Both the position numbers and the translations under genes were made by a program. A DNA stretch of 41,916 nt, taken from Nitrospirota bacterium (GTDB taxonomy: Bacteria; Nitrospirota; Nitrospiria; Nitrospirales; Nitrospiraceae). Shown in pieces: positions 1 through 7,795 of this stretch. A model generated the notes under the pieces. It saw nothing but the letters and a program-made list of their open reading frames with translations, searched no databases and was not told the origin of the DNA. Each line of letters begins with the position of its first letter. Within the stretch, counting starts at the first letter, position 1. The DNA lies in NCBI GenBank assembly GCA_013388555.1, contig JACAFD010000173.1, positions 1 through 41,916 of the forward strand, read 5' to 3'.

Positions 1-624
1 AGCGCACTGATTTTCTCGGAGGGGTTTCGCCGCCGCTTCATATCACGCGTGAGCAAGAGGTTCCTTGATCTGGTGGTATCTGGCTTGGGGCTGGTGGTTT
101 TACTCCCTCTTTTCGCCATCGTCGCCCTTCTCATCCGGGTTGACACCACAGGTCCTATATTTTATCGCCAAATTCGAGTGGGCCTCCGCGGCCAACCGTA
201 TCTGATGTGGAAGTTTCGGTCGATGTATCAGGATGCGGAGAAGCATGGTCCTCGTTGTGCTGACATGAACGATCCCAGAGTTTCCCGGATCGGATGGTGG
301 CTCAGGAAAACACGGATTGATGAGTTGCCTCAATTTATCAATGTCCTCAAGGGCGAGATGAGTCTCGTGGGACCAAGGCCAGAACGACCAGTATTTGTCG
401 AGACATTGCGCACGCAGATCCCGTACTACGATATTCGACATACGGTAAGACCCGGGATCACAGGATGGGCGCAGGTCAAGTTTCGGTACGGAGCCTCGCA
501 AGAGGATTCCCATATGAAACTCCAATATGACCTGTTCTATGTAAAAAATTTGTCATTATCCTTCGACTTGATGATTTTAATTCGCACGATTCGAGTGATC
601 ATGCTCGGAGAGGGGGCGCGGTGA
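1..624 (+). CDS. Priming sugar transferase, exosortase-associated type (5' partial)
   Basis: Bacterial sugar transferase of the WcaJ/EpsE/TIGR03013-like group. It moves a hexose-1-phosphate onto undecaprenyl phosphate at the inner membrane and so starts each repeat unit. The frame is open back to base 1, and its upstream residues (LIFSEGFRR) resemble the linker of the long polytopic enzymes. I therefore treat it as a C-terminal fragment rather than a short protein starting at the GTG at 49. Visible: one hydrophobic helix (about 61-140), the KFRSM motif, the DELPQ...N-VLKGEMSLVGPRPERP catalytic block and the RPGITGWAQV segment. The stop overlaps the GTG start of the deacetylase (GTGA at 621), so the two are probably co-translated. 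Family is sure; the sugar cannot be told. Confidence 0.93.
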   Translation, partial: SALIFSEGFRRRFISRVSKRFLDLVVSGLGLVVLLPLFAIVALLIRVDTTGPIFYRQIRVGLRGQPYLMWKFRSMYQDAEKHGPRCADMNDPRVSRIGWWLRKTRIDELPQFINVLKGEMSLVGPRPERPVFVETLRTQIPYYDIRHTVRPGITGWAQVKFRYGASQEDSHMKLQYDLFYVKNLSLSFDLMILIRTIRVIMLGEGAR

Positions 625-1556
625 TCTGTTCGGGAGAGAGAGTTGAGAGGAGACCGAGGCATGTTCTGTCGTTTGACATCGAGGAACATTTTCAGGTTGC
701 GGCGTTCTGGTCAGTTGCGAGAAGGCGTGAATGGGATCATCTGGCGAGTCGAGTCGAGCGCAATACCAGGAAAATCGCCGATCTGTTGTCGGAGCACTCG
801 ACGAAGGCCACATTTTTTGTTCTTGGGTGGGTTGCAGAACGCCATCCTGGCTTGGTGAAAGATTTGGCGCAGCACGGTCATGAGATTGGGTCGCATGGTT
901 ATGGCCACGAACTTGTGCACACACAGACTCCTGCGCAATTTCGCGAGGATGTCAGGCGGTCAAAACAAATCTTAGAAAATCTCATTGGCAGGCAGGTTAT
1001 GGGATACCGCGCGCCGAGTTTCTCAATTACTTCTCGAACGAAATGGGCTCTGTGCGTGCTGGTCGAGGAGGGGTACCGGTATGATTCCAGCATCTACAAC
1101 CGGTTCCGAGGAGCACAGGAGCGGAGCATCACTGGCGCTGGCGCATATCAGCTTGAGACTGAGGCCGGCAGGATATGGGAGGTGTCTCCATCAACCATGA
1201 ATGGCTGCGGCCTTCAGTTGCCTGTCGCGGGTGGCGGCTATTTTCGCCTCTTCCCTTATGCGGCATCGAAAATGTTTCTGAAGAGCCTTGAGAAACAGGG
1301 AGCTCAGCTTGTCATGTATCTCCATCCTTGGGAACTTGACCCTCAACAGCCTCGGATGGATGGACCGGTGCTCTCCAGGATTCGCCACTACATGAATCTT
1401 GACAAAACGGAACAACGATTGAGGCTGTTGCTACGTGATTTCAACTTCGCTCCGATTCATGACGTCGTTGATCCTATTCGGGATATGTATACGAGACAGG
1501 GAGAGCAGTTGGGCCAAATCGTAGCAAAGCGAGAGCCGGTGTTTTTGCCAGCGTGA
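621..1556 (+). CDS. Polysaccharide deacetylase, XrtA/PEP-CTERM-associated type
   Basis: NodB-fold (CE4) polysaccharide deacetylase of the DUF3473-containing group found in exosortase-A loci. It probably removes acetyl groups from N-acetylated sugars of the polymer. The 311-aa product has the catalytic Asp in SFDIEEH (D19), the metal-binding SHxxxH (S91, H92, H96), the YRAPS motif (about 129-133) and a C-terminal LHPWELD segment, all typical of this group. No signal peptide is evident, so it may act in the cytoplasm or depend on a partner for location. The GTG start overlaps the stop of the sugar transferase by 4 nt. All expected catalytic positions are present. Confidence 0.92.
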   Translation: MICSGERVERRPRHVLSFDIEEHFQVAAFWSVARRREWDHLASRVERNTRKIADLLSEHSTKATFFVLGWVAERHPGLVKDLAQHGHEIGSHGYGHELVHTQTPAQFREDVRRSKQILENLIGRQVMGYRAPSFSITSRTKWALCVLVEEGYRYDSSIYNRFRGAQERSITGAGAYQLETEAGRIWEVSPSTMNGCGLQLPVAGGGYFRLFPYAASKMFLKSLEKQGAQLVMYLHPWELDPQQPRMDGPVLSRIRHYMNLDKTEQRLRLLLRDFNFAPIHDVVDPIRDMYTRQGEQLGQIVAKREPVFLPA

Positions 1557-1595
1557 ATGAGTGGAAGCAACGATGATTGCAGAAAAAGGAGAGCG

Positions 1596-2090
1596 ATGAA
1601 GTCCTGGTATGCCGTGCACACAAAAACGCATTGTGAAGTCTCTGCGTGCGCAAGCCTAGATAGCCATGGGGTAGAGGTGTTTCTTCCGATGCTGAGGGAG
1701 CGCAAATTGCTTCAGGGAAAGCACCGTCTAACGACATCGCCTTTGTTCCCACGATATCTCTTTGCGAAGTTCGACGTGTCGAGCCAATTGCGGGCGGTCA
1801 CTTATGCTCGAGGGGTGAAGAGTATCGTCACATTCGGCGGCGGACCTTCGATGGTTGATGAGTCGATCATTGATGCAATTCGGAGTCAGCTCACAGATGG
1901 AGCCGTTGCACTCCCTGAGGATAGATTTTCACCTGGACAGGTCGTGCGAATACAGAATGGGCCCTTGTGCGGCTTGGAAGCCGTATTTGAAAAGAAATTG
2001 GACGGGACCAGCAGGGCGGTGCTGCTTCTGAAGACCATTTCCTTTCAGGCCCGAGTGATTCTTGAATCTCAGTGCGTCGCAAACATGTAA
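1596..2090 (+). CDS. NusG/RfaH-like transcription antiterminator
   Basis: NusG-family elongation factor of the specialised RfaH/UpxY kind. Such proteins bind RNA polymerase and let it read long polysaccharide operons. The 164-aa protein has an N-terminal NGN domain (WYAVHTK at the start, LFPRYLFAKFD near residue 50) and a C-terminal KOW domain (FSPGQVVRIQNGPLCGLEAV, about 110-130). I chose the ATG at 1596 because it follows AGGAG by five bases and gives the normal NGN start; an ATG at 1557, abutting the previous stop, would add 13 residues. Its place near the head of a 40-kb one-way cluster suits a dedicated operon regulator. No ops/JUMPstart-like element was recognised nearby. Confidence 0.88.
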   Translation: MKSWYAVHTKTHCEVSACASLDSHGVEVFLPMLRERKLLQGKHRLTTSPLFPRYLFAKFDVSSQLRAVTYARGVKSIVTFGGGPSMVDESIIDAIRSQLTDGAVALPEDRFSPGQVVRIQNGPLCGLEAVFEKKLDGTSRAVLLLKTISFQARVILESQCVANM

Positions 2091-2273
2091 AGGTTTTGGG
2101 GATGTGTGCAGTGGTTTGTTAGAGGGCATTTCTGGATAAGCAGAGTTCCGAGCCCGTGTGTCGTAATGTCCAATGGTAGTGTTAACCGTTCGGAAATGTG
2201 CCTCGGAATGTGAGATGAATTTCCGCGTTTGACGCCGGAATGGCGGCAGCTTGTTAGGAAAGAGGTAACCCCG

Positions 2274-4118
2274 ATGTATATACTTGGCATTTCTGCTTTT
2301 TACCATGATAGCGCTGCTTGTCTGATCCGGGATGGCGAGATTGTCGCCGCGGCACAAGAGGAGCGGTTTACGCGAAAGAAGCATGACCCTAGCTTCCCAC
2401 GCCGAGCGGTTGAGTATTGTCTGGCCCAAGCAGGCATCGGAATCAAAGACCTGAAATATGTCGTGTTCTATGACAAGCCGCTCATCAAATTTGAACGGTT
2501 GTTGGAAACGTATGTCGGATTCGCTCCTAATGGAATTCAATCGTTCCTGGCCGCGATGCCGGTATGGTTAAAGGAAAAGCTCTTTCTGCGTACCTTGCTG
2601 AAAAAGGAAGTGCTGGCCTGTTCGAACGGCCTGGACAAGTCAGCATTGCCGGAGTTTCTCTTCGGCGAACATCACGAGTCCCACGCGGCCTCCGCCTTCT
2701 ATCCCTCACCGTATGAACGGGCAGGTGTCCTGTGCATGGACGGAGTCGGGGAGTGGGCGACCACCTCGGCGTGGCTGGGGGAAGGACAGACACTGACCCC
2801 GCTGTGGGACATTCCATTTCCTCACTCGATTGGCCTCCTGTATTCGGCCTTCACCTATTACACGGGCTTCAAAGTCAACTCCGGTGAATACAAAGTCATG
2901 GGGCTGGCTCCCTATGGAGAGCCTAAGTATGTCAAGGCCATCTACGAACATCTGCTGGATCTCAAGCCGGACGGCACATTCAGAATGAATATGGAGTATT
3001 TCAATTACTGCACGGGTCTGACGATGACGAGCCGCAAGTTCGATGACATATTCGGCGGCCCCCCTCGCCAAGCAGAGTCGAAGTTTGGTCAGCGGGAAAT
3101 GGATTTAGCTCGATCGATTCAGGAGGTAACCGAGGAAGTCATGTTGCGACTGTCGCGGACGATGCATCGTGAAACCGGAGTGGACTATCTCTGCTTAGCA
3201 GGCGGTGTCGCACTCAATTGTGTCGGGAACGGGAGGATACTGCGAGAGGGACCGTTTAAGGGAATTTGGATTCAGCCGGCCGCCGGCGATGCAGGCGGGG
3301 CATTAGGTGCGGCATTGAGCGCCTGGCACCAGTATGAGAACAAGCCCAGGACCGCAGACAATATTCACGACAACATGAAGGGGAGCTATTTAGGGCCGGC
3401 ATTCACGAACCAAGAAGTCGAAGCAAGGTTGAAGGCCCTGGGGGCTGTCTATGGCCGGCTTGAAGAGAGGGAGTTGTATGGTCGAGTGGCCGATGAACTG
3501 GCTGCTGGGAAAGTGGTGGGATGGCTTCAGGGCCGAATGGAATTCGGGCCACGGTCCCTGGGAGGCCGCAGTATCCTGGGCGATGCGCGAAACACTACGA
3601 TGCAATCTGTGATGAACCTCAAGATCAAGTATCGGGAATCGTTCAGGCCATTTGCCCCTTCTGTGCTGAGAGAGCGGGTATCGGACTATTTTAAAATGGA
3701 CTGTGACAGCCCATACATGCTCCTGGTGGCTCCGGTCCTCGAAAAGCGGCGGCTTCCGTTCGATCCCGGCCAGAAAGAGCTCTGGGGCATTGATTTGCTC
3801 AATGTGCCGCGATCGGATATTCCATCCGTTACGCACATCGACTATTCGGCCAGAATTCAAACCGTTCACGAGGAGACGAATCCCCGGTATTACAAGTTGC
3901 TCAAGGCGTTTGAGGCAAAGACTGGATACGCCACTTGTGTGAATACGTCGTTCAATGTGCGGGGCGAGCCCATTGTCTGCACCCCGGAAGATGCCTATCG
4001 TTGCTTCATGCGGACGGAAATGGATGTCCTGGTGATCGAAAATTACGTGCTGAGGAAAGAGGATCAGAAGCCCCTTGAAGGGGATTCTGATTGGAAGAAA
4101 GAATTCGAACTCGACTAG
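2274..4118 (+). CDS. Carbamoyltransferase, NodU/CmcH/SxtI family
   Basis: O-carbamoyltransferase of 614 aa that would transfer carbamoyl from carbamoyl phosphate, through carbamoyl-adenylate, to a sugar hydroxyl. The N-terminal Kae1/TsaD-like domain starts with YILGISAFYHDSA. It carries the metal-binding HxxxH (H133, H137, in GEHHESH) and the Asp of MDGVGEW (D156). The C-terminal YrdC-like half ends with the family block SFNVRGEPIVCTPEDA. Start chosen at ATG 2274 (MYILGISA), preceded by an AAGAGGT Shine-Dalgarno; a start at 2229 would add an unconserved leader. It is followed by SxtJ-like and DUF5989-like genes, the same order as sxtI-sxtJ-sxtK in saxitoxin clusters. The acceptor is unknown but probably the glycan. 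Confidence 0.93.
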   Translation: MYILGISAFYHDSAACLIRDGEIVAAAQEERFTRKKHDPSFPRRAVEYCLAQAGIGIKDLKYVVFYDKPLIKFERLLETYVGFAPNGIQSFLAAMPVWLKEKLFLRTLLKKEVLACSNGLDKSALPEFLFGEHHESHAASAFYPSPYERAGVLCMDGVGEWATTSAWLGEGQTLTPLWDIPFPHSIGLLYSAFTYYTGFKVNSGEYKVMGLAPYGEPKYVKAIYEHLLDLKPDGTFRMNMEYFNYCTGLTMTSRKFDDIFGGPPRQAESKFGQREMDLARSIQEVTEEVMLRLSRTMHRETGVDYLCLAGGVALNCVGNGRILREGPFKGIWIQPAAGDAGGALGAALSAWHQYENKPRTADNIHDNMKGSYLGPAFTNQEVEARLKALGAVYGRLEERELYGRVADELAAGKVVGWLQGRMEFGPRSLGGRSILGDARNTTMQSVMNLKIKYRESFRPFAPSVLRERVSDYFKMDCDSPYMLLVAPVLEKRRLPFDPGQKELWGIDLLNVPRSDIPSVTHIDYSARIQTVHEETNPRYYKLLKAFEAKTGYATCVNTSFNVRGEPIVCTPEDAYRCFMRTEMDVLVIENYVLRKEDQKPLEGDSDWKKEFELD

Positions 4119-4143
4119 CCTGACCAATGGAATATAGGGGGAG

Positions 4144-4542
4144 ATGATGGGTCATTCAGCCACACATAAAGAATTACGCCAATTTGGATTGTTGGTCGGA
4201 GGGGTCTTTGCCGTGATCGGGCTCTGGCCACTGGTATTTCGCGGCGAGCCGTTCCGGTTGTGGGCGATCTGTCTCGGCGGAATCCTCATCCTATTGGGCA
4301 CCATTGTCCCTCGTGTTTTGGCGCCGATTCATCAGGCGTGGATGTGGATCGGGCATATTCTGGGGTGGATCAATACCAGGATTCTACTCAGCATCGTGTT
4401 TTATGGTCTGGTCACGCCCATTGGCATCATCTTTCGCCTCATGGGGAAAGACGCGATGAGGCAAGCATTTGCTCAAGACAGCTCGACATACCGAGTGATA
4501 AGGCAACCTCGGCCCCGGTCGCATATGAAGTATCAATTTTAA
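4144..4542 (+). CDS. SxtJ-like small membrane protein
   Basis: A 132-aa protein with about three hydrophobic segments (roughly residues 13-28, 38-58 and 75-100) and a basic C-terminal tail. The layout and the position directly after a NodU-type carbamoyltransferase match SxtJ of saxitoxin clusters and its many homologues beside carbamoyltransferases. No biochemical role is known to me; a membrane tether or partner for the carbamoyltransferase is the natural guess. Two in-frame ATGs (4144, 4147) follow a GGGGGAG site, so the exact start is uncertain by one codon. It lies 25 bp after the carbamoyltransferase and 24 bp before the small DUF5989-like gene. Confidence 0.8.
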   Translation: MMGHSATHKELRQFGLLVGGVFAVIGLWPLVFRGEPFRLWAICLGGILILLGTIVPRVLAPIHQAWMWIGHILGWINTRILLSIVFYGLVTPIGIIFRLMGKDAMRQAFAQDSSTYRVIRQPRPRSHMKYQF

Positions 4543-4566
4543 TCGGATAGACAAAGGAGGTCTTCT

Positions 4567-4719
4567 ATGTTCGAGTTCACGTCAGAGCTCTGGTCGTTTA
4601 TGCGGGAACGCAAAAAGTTTTGGCTTCTCCCCATCGTCACTGTTCTGGTGCTCCTGGGAAGCCTTATCGTCCTGACGCAAGGCTCCGTGGTGGCGCCATT
4701 CATTTATACGCTGTTTTAA
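4567..4719 (+). CDS. DUF5989-like (SxtK-like) 50-aa membrane peptide
   Basis: A 50-aa reading frame with a very strong Shine-Dalgarno (AAAGGAGG at 4554-4561) six bases before its ATG. It begins MFEFTSELWSFMRERKKFWL, followed by one hydrophobic helix (about residues 20-40) and a short tail ending in TLF. The FMRERKKFWLLP signature is typical of the small DUF5989 proteins that follow SxtJ and a NodU-type carbamoyltransferase, corresponding to SxtK. Function is unknown; the fixed order suggests a subunit of a membrane-bound carbamoylation complex. Short genes like this are easily missed. A perfect hairpin lies 21 bp after the stop. Confidence 0.85.
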   Translation: MFEFTSELWSFMRERKKFWLLPIVTVLVLLGSLIVLTQGSVVAPFIYTLF

Positions 4720-5108
4720 CCAGGTCTAGCCAGGTCTGACGCTCTCCTCACAGCCGTGAGGAGAGCGATGGGCAGCTTGAGCGCAGGTCGGTCATCAGCG
4801 TGTCCGGCAGATAGATCAAATCAGCCAAAGCCTACTTCAATGTTTCTTTGCGGCAGGACGAGCAGGCAAGCTGAATGAACTGTGCCGCAACGTGGGGCGA
4901 TGCATTTCGTGACGCAATCACTTCGCACCGCGCTTGTCGATAGTGACTCTCAGGGTTAGCTCGCTGTCGCGCAGACATCCACCCCAACCCAATTCGGCAA
5001 ACGCCTGATACGAACCTGTTCGGCGGACCTCAACATTTCCAGAGTCATGCTCCGTACCACTGTTGTGTGTTCCACGATTCTGTCCGAACTTGCCTGGACG
5101 TTGACGAC
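4720..5108. other. 389-bp intergenic region between blocks A and B
   Basis: No convincing reading frame in either direction. It holds the short tandem CCAGGTCT repeat and the 12-bp hairpin at its left end. The right 340 bases show no clear promoter boxes, no sigma-54 GG-N10-GC pair and no recognisable riboswitch. It is the longest gene-free stretch in the window, so it is the best candidate for a new transcription start for the ComA/ComB block. Confidence 0.6.
4740..4767 (+). terminator. Perfect 12-bp hairpin after the carbamoyltransferase module
   Basis: Inverted repeat CGCTCTCCTCAC (4740-4751), loop AGCC, then GTGAGGAGAGCG (4756-4767). All 12 pairs match and the loop has four bases, so the RNA hairpin would be very stable. 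It starts 20 bases after the DUF5989-like stop codon, just after a tandem copy of CCAGGTCT (4720-4727 and 4730-4737). No T-run follows, so it is not a textbook intrinsic terminator. It could pause RNA polymerase, protect the 3' end of the mRNA, or be a site where the NusG-like protein matters. Confidence 0.5.
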
Positions 5109-6086
5109 ATGAAGTTAGTTGTCACTATTGATACTGAGGAAGACCAGTGGGGGAAATATGTGTCCGGCGGGCACACACTGCACAATATTTCCCAGATTCC
5201 ACGGCTTCAGGACTTGTTCGATGAATTTGGCGTAATCCCCACCTATCTTATTACCTATCCTGTTGCCACCGATAAGACAGCTGTTTCGATTCTCAGCGGA
5301 ATCCTTCAGGGGGGGCGCTGTGAGATTGGGACACACTGCCACCCCTGGAACACCCCCCCCTATCGGGAGGAACTGACGGAGCGGAACAGTATGCTCTGCA
5401 ATCTTCCCGCCGAGTTGCAGGAAGCAAAGCTTGCGCACCTGCACAAAACGATTATGGAGTCCTTTGGAATCGTGCCGATCACCTTCCGCGCTGGAAGGTG
5501 GGGATATGGACAGCATGCCGCTGCAAGCCTTCACTCGCTGGGTTACAAAGTGGATACTTCCGTGCTGCCCTTTGTCGACTGGTCGAGACAGTATGGACCG
5601 AACTTTTCCGATGCCGATCCTGCGCCCTATCGATTTCACCACGGTGATATTCTCTCTGCCCATCCATCAGGAGCAATGCTTGAGGTCCCTGCGACCATCG
5701 GGTTTGCAGGCCTGACCAGTTCGAGTTTCGAGACAGCCAACAGAGTCCACCATACGCTCACCAGGGCCCCCTACAGCCTGCTCAGGGCTGCCGGAGTGTT
5801 GCACCGTTGCGGCGTTCTGCAAAAAATTTGGCTTTCTCCGGAAAACTCCACAGGCGATGAAATGATCACCTTGGCGCGATCGATGATGCAGAGGGGGGCA
5901 CAGGTTCTGAATCTTTTCTTTCATTCACCAACATTGCAGCCTGGACTTACCCCCTTTGTGAGAAATGAGTCTGAGTCACGGGAGTTTATAGAGAGAATCA
6001 AAATGTTCTTGCGATTTGCCATAGATGCCGGTGTTGAACCCATCGCCCTGGGGAACACACCGAGTGTGGTGTGTCGACCTGCTTGA
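5109..6086 (+). CDS. Polysaccharide deacetylase-like protein (second copy)
   Basis: NodB-fold protein of 325 aa, distinct from the DUF3473 type upstream. The catalytic Asp is in VTIDTEED (D8), the metal-binding histidines in GTHCHPW (H76 and H78), and FRAGRWGYG (around 135) stands where RAPxG is usual. The HxH spacing differs from the classical HxxxH, so this is a divergent branch and its substrate is open. Start chosen at the ATG 5109, which places the beta-1 strand motif at the N-terminus; a GTG at 5067 would add 14 unconserved residues. The Shine-Dalgarno is weak. It opens the tightly packed block B and lies 86 bp before the ComA-like gene. Confidence 0.8.
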   Translation: MKLVVTIDTEEDQWGKYVSGGHTLHNISQIPRLQDLFDEFGVIPTYLITYPVATDKTAVSILSGILQGGRCEIGTHCHPWNTPPYREELTERNSMLCNLPAELQEAKLAHLHKTIMESFGIVPITFRAGRWGYGQHAAASLHSLGYKVDTSVLPFVDWSRQYGPNFSDADPAPYRFHHGDILSAHPSGAMLEVPATIGFAGLTSSSFETANRVHHTLTRAPYSLLRAAGVLHRCGVLQKIWLSPENSTGDEMITLARSMMQRGAQVLNLFFHSPTLQPGLTPFVRNESESREFIERIKMFLRFAIDAGVEPIALGNTPSVVCRPA

Positions 6087-6172
6087 TGCGGACGTGCGGT
6101 GCGCCTGACCGGGATGGCCCAGAGACAGAAGTAGCGAGACGAGATGAGTGTCAATTAACAAGGAGGCTCCCT

Positions 6173-7012
6173 ATGATCACCGAGGTATTGAGATCCAATG
6201 GAAAGATGCGACATACGCGCGATTATCTTTGCGAGATCGGGGTGGTCGATCTCCCGCCCCTGACGAGCCCGTTTGATCCTGGCTATGACCCCCTGACACT
6301 GGAGAGTCATCTGGAACAAAGCCGGCATTTGATCTCCTCCTTAAAGATATCGATGGCATGCTGGCAGGTCGCCAGTGAAATTGCGACACGCAAAAAAGTC
6401 GATGCTGCCCGGCGCCTCAATGTTCCTGTCTGCACGGGGGGAGGGCCATTCGAAATCGCCGTGTACTTCAAGAAGCTTCCGGAATATCTCGATCTGTGCG
6501 CCGATATCGGAGTGACGGGCATAGAAGCCGGCGCGGGATTCATCGAGAACGTGCTGAATCCCCGTGAGATCGCGCGTCTCGTGTCTGAGCGCGGCCTTAC
6601 CTTGCAGTTCGAGATTGGTGAAAAACATGGGGGGACGTTTACCGAGGATGTCGTGACACAGCTGGTGGATCAAGGGAAGCGATGGCTCGACGCCGGGGCG
6701 GGAAAGATTGTGGTGGAGGGAAGGGAAAGCGCGCAAGACGTCGGGCTGTTCGACGGAAAAGGAAAGTTGAACGCGGGGTTTGCAGAGCGCTTCGTTGAGG
6801 CATACGGCATGGATCGGACGATCTTTGAAGCACCGAACAAGCCGAGCCAGTTTGCGTTGCTGAATCACTTCGGGCCTCGAGTGCATCTGAGTAATGTTCG
6901 CTTGGAAGAGTTGCTCCGGGTAGAGATCTATCGCAGAGGCTTGCATTCCGATGCGTTTCAACAGGAGATCTTGCGGCCCAAGGGACCGGCCATGAACGGC
7001 TTGTATGCATAA
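6173..7012 (+). CDS. comA: Phosphosulfolactate synthase, ComA family
   Basis: TIM-barrel enzyme expected to add sulfite to phosphoenolpyruvate to give 2-phospho-3-sulfolactate, the first step of one coenzyme M route and of spore sulfolactate synthesis. The 279-aa product (usual length about 250-280) keeps the family blocks GGGPFE (89-94), GIEAG (116-120), EIGEK (147-151), AGAGKIVVEGRES, FEAPNKPSQF, HFGPRVHLSNV and VEIYRRGLHSD. The N-terminal third is divergent: the usual KxGWGTS strand reads KISMACW here. Start ATG 6173 follows AAGGAGG; a longer frame from 6071 lacks support. The ComB-like gene follows after 10 bp, and that pairing is strong support. The substrate could be a PEP-like variant. 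Confidence 0.87.
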   Translation: MITEVLRSNGKMRHTRDYLCEIGVVDLPPLTSPFDPGYDPLTLESHLEQSRHLISSLKISMACWQVASEIATRKKVDAARRLNVPVCTGGGPFEIAVYFKKLPEYLDLCADIGVTGIEAGAGFIENVLNPREIARLVSERGLTLQFEIGEKHGGTFTEDVVTQLVDQGKRWLDAGAGKIVVEGRESAQDVGLFDGKGKLNAGFAERFVEAYGMDRTIFEAPNKPSQFALLNHFGPRVHLSNVRLEELLRVEIYRRGLHSDAFQQEILRPKGPAMNGLYA

Positions 7013-7022
7013 GGAGGAGATA

Positions 7023-7763
7023 ATGAAAGGCGCCGTCATCATCGACTCGTTTCCGGAGAGCGCGGCACGTTACCGGGAAGGGTATGCCATTGTGGTGATC
7101 GATGTAATCCGGGCGACGACTACGGCGACCACCGCGGTCAGCCTTGGAAGGGCGGTCTTCCCGGCGCAGACGACCGATGACGCGTTTCGCATTGCGTCAA
7201 CGCTCAAGGAGCCGCTCTTAGTCGGGGAGCTGGGTGGAAACATGCCGGTTGGCTTTGATCTCACCAATAGCCCGGCACAGATTGCGACGCGAACCGACGT
7301 GCACCGTCCTATGGTGCTGGTGTCATCATCCGGAACGCAGCTCTTACTGAATGCAGTCGGCGCGGAGGCTGTTTACAGCGCCTGCTTCAGAAACCTCTCT
7401 GCCGTTGTCCGTCACCTGACCGGTCGGCATAGCCGGATTGCCGTTCTGGGGGCGGGGACCCGGAACCAGTTTCGCCGCGAGGACCAGATGGCCTGTGCCT
7501 GGATCGCGGAGGGACTGGTCGCGTCGGGCTATGTTCCGGAGACCGAGATGACCAGCCTCTACATCTCCCGCTGGAGCGGGAAGAGTCCAGAAGAAGTGCG
7601 ATCTGGACGGAGCGCAGCCTATCTGAGGCAGTCTGGTCAGGAGGTGGATTTGGAGTTTGTGCTCAGCCACTTCGATGACCTGGGCATGGTTCCTGCCTTG
7701 ATCAATGGAAGGTTAATGCCTGCGGCAGATCGACGGGAAACGCGCAGAATCGCTGTGTCGTAA
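7023..7763 (+). CDS. comB: 2-phosphosulfolactate phosphatase, ComB family
   Basis: Magnesium-dependent acid phosphatase that hydrolyses 2-phosphosulfolactate to 3-sulfolactate and phosphate. The 246-aa protein shows the family signatures DVIRATTT (27-34), GELGGNMPVGFDLTNSP (68-84) and the SSSGT loop (101-105), then a GAGTRNQFRREDQ segment with a conserved Arg/Asp pair. Length matches known ComB proteins. Start ATG 7023 follows AAGGAGGAG; an upstream GTG/ATG frame from 7005 overlaps comA and only adds MHKEEI. Genes for later coenzyme M steps (ComC dehydrogenase, ComDE decarboxylase) are absent, so the predicted end product within this window is sulfolactate itself. Confidence 0.9.
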   Translation: MKGAVIIDSFPESAARYREGYAIVVIDVIRATTTATTAVSLGRAVFPAQTTDDAFRIASTLKEPLLVGELGGNMPVGFDLTNSPAQIATRTDVHRPMVLVSSSGTQLLLNAVGAEAVYSACFRNLSAVVRHLTGRHSRIAVLGAGTRNQFRREDQMACAWIAEGLVASGYVPETEMTSLYISRWSGKSPEEVRSGRSAAYLRQSGQEVDLEFVLSHFDDLGMVPALINGRLMPAADRRETRRIAVS

Positions 7764-7795
7764 CGCTGTTCTTGAACACAAAGGTGGAAGATACG

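Noticed and set aside
2091-2273. Search for an ops/JUMPstart element or sigma-54 promoter
   Set aside because: TGGCGGCAGCTTGTT looks vaguely like a sigma-54 site but lacks the GC at the right spacing; no GGCGGTAGCG-like element is present.
1929-2540. Minus-strand frame spanning the gap before the carbamoyltransferase
   Set aside because: Overlaps the KOW domain of the NusG-like gene and the N-terminus of the carbamoyltransferase; no start signal or motif.
3390-4127. Long minus-strand frame of 245 aa opposite the carbamoyltransferase
   Set aside because: It is antisense to a gene with clear family motifs, has no Shine-Dalgarno or recognisable motif, and results from the codon bias of the sense gene.
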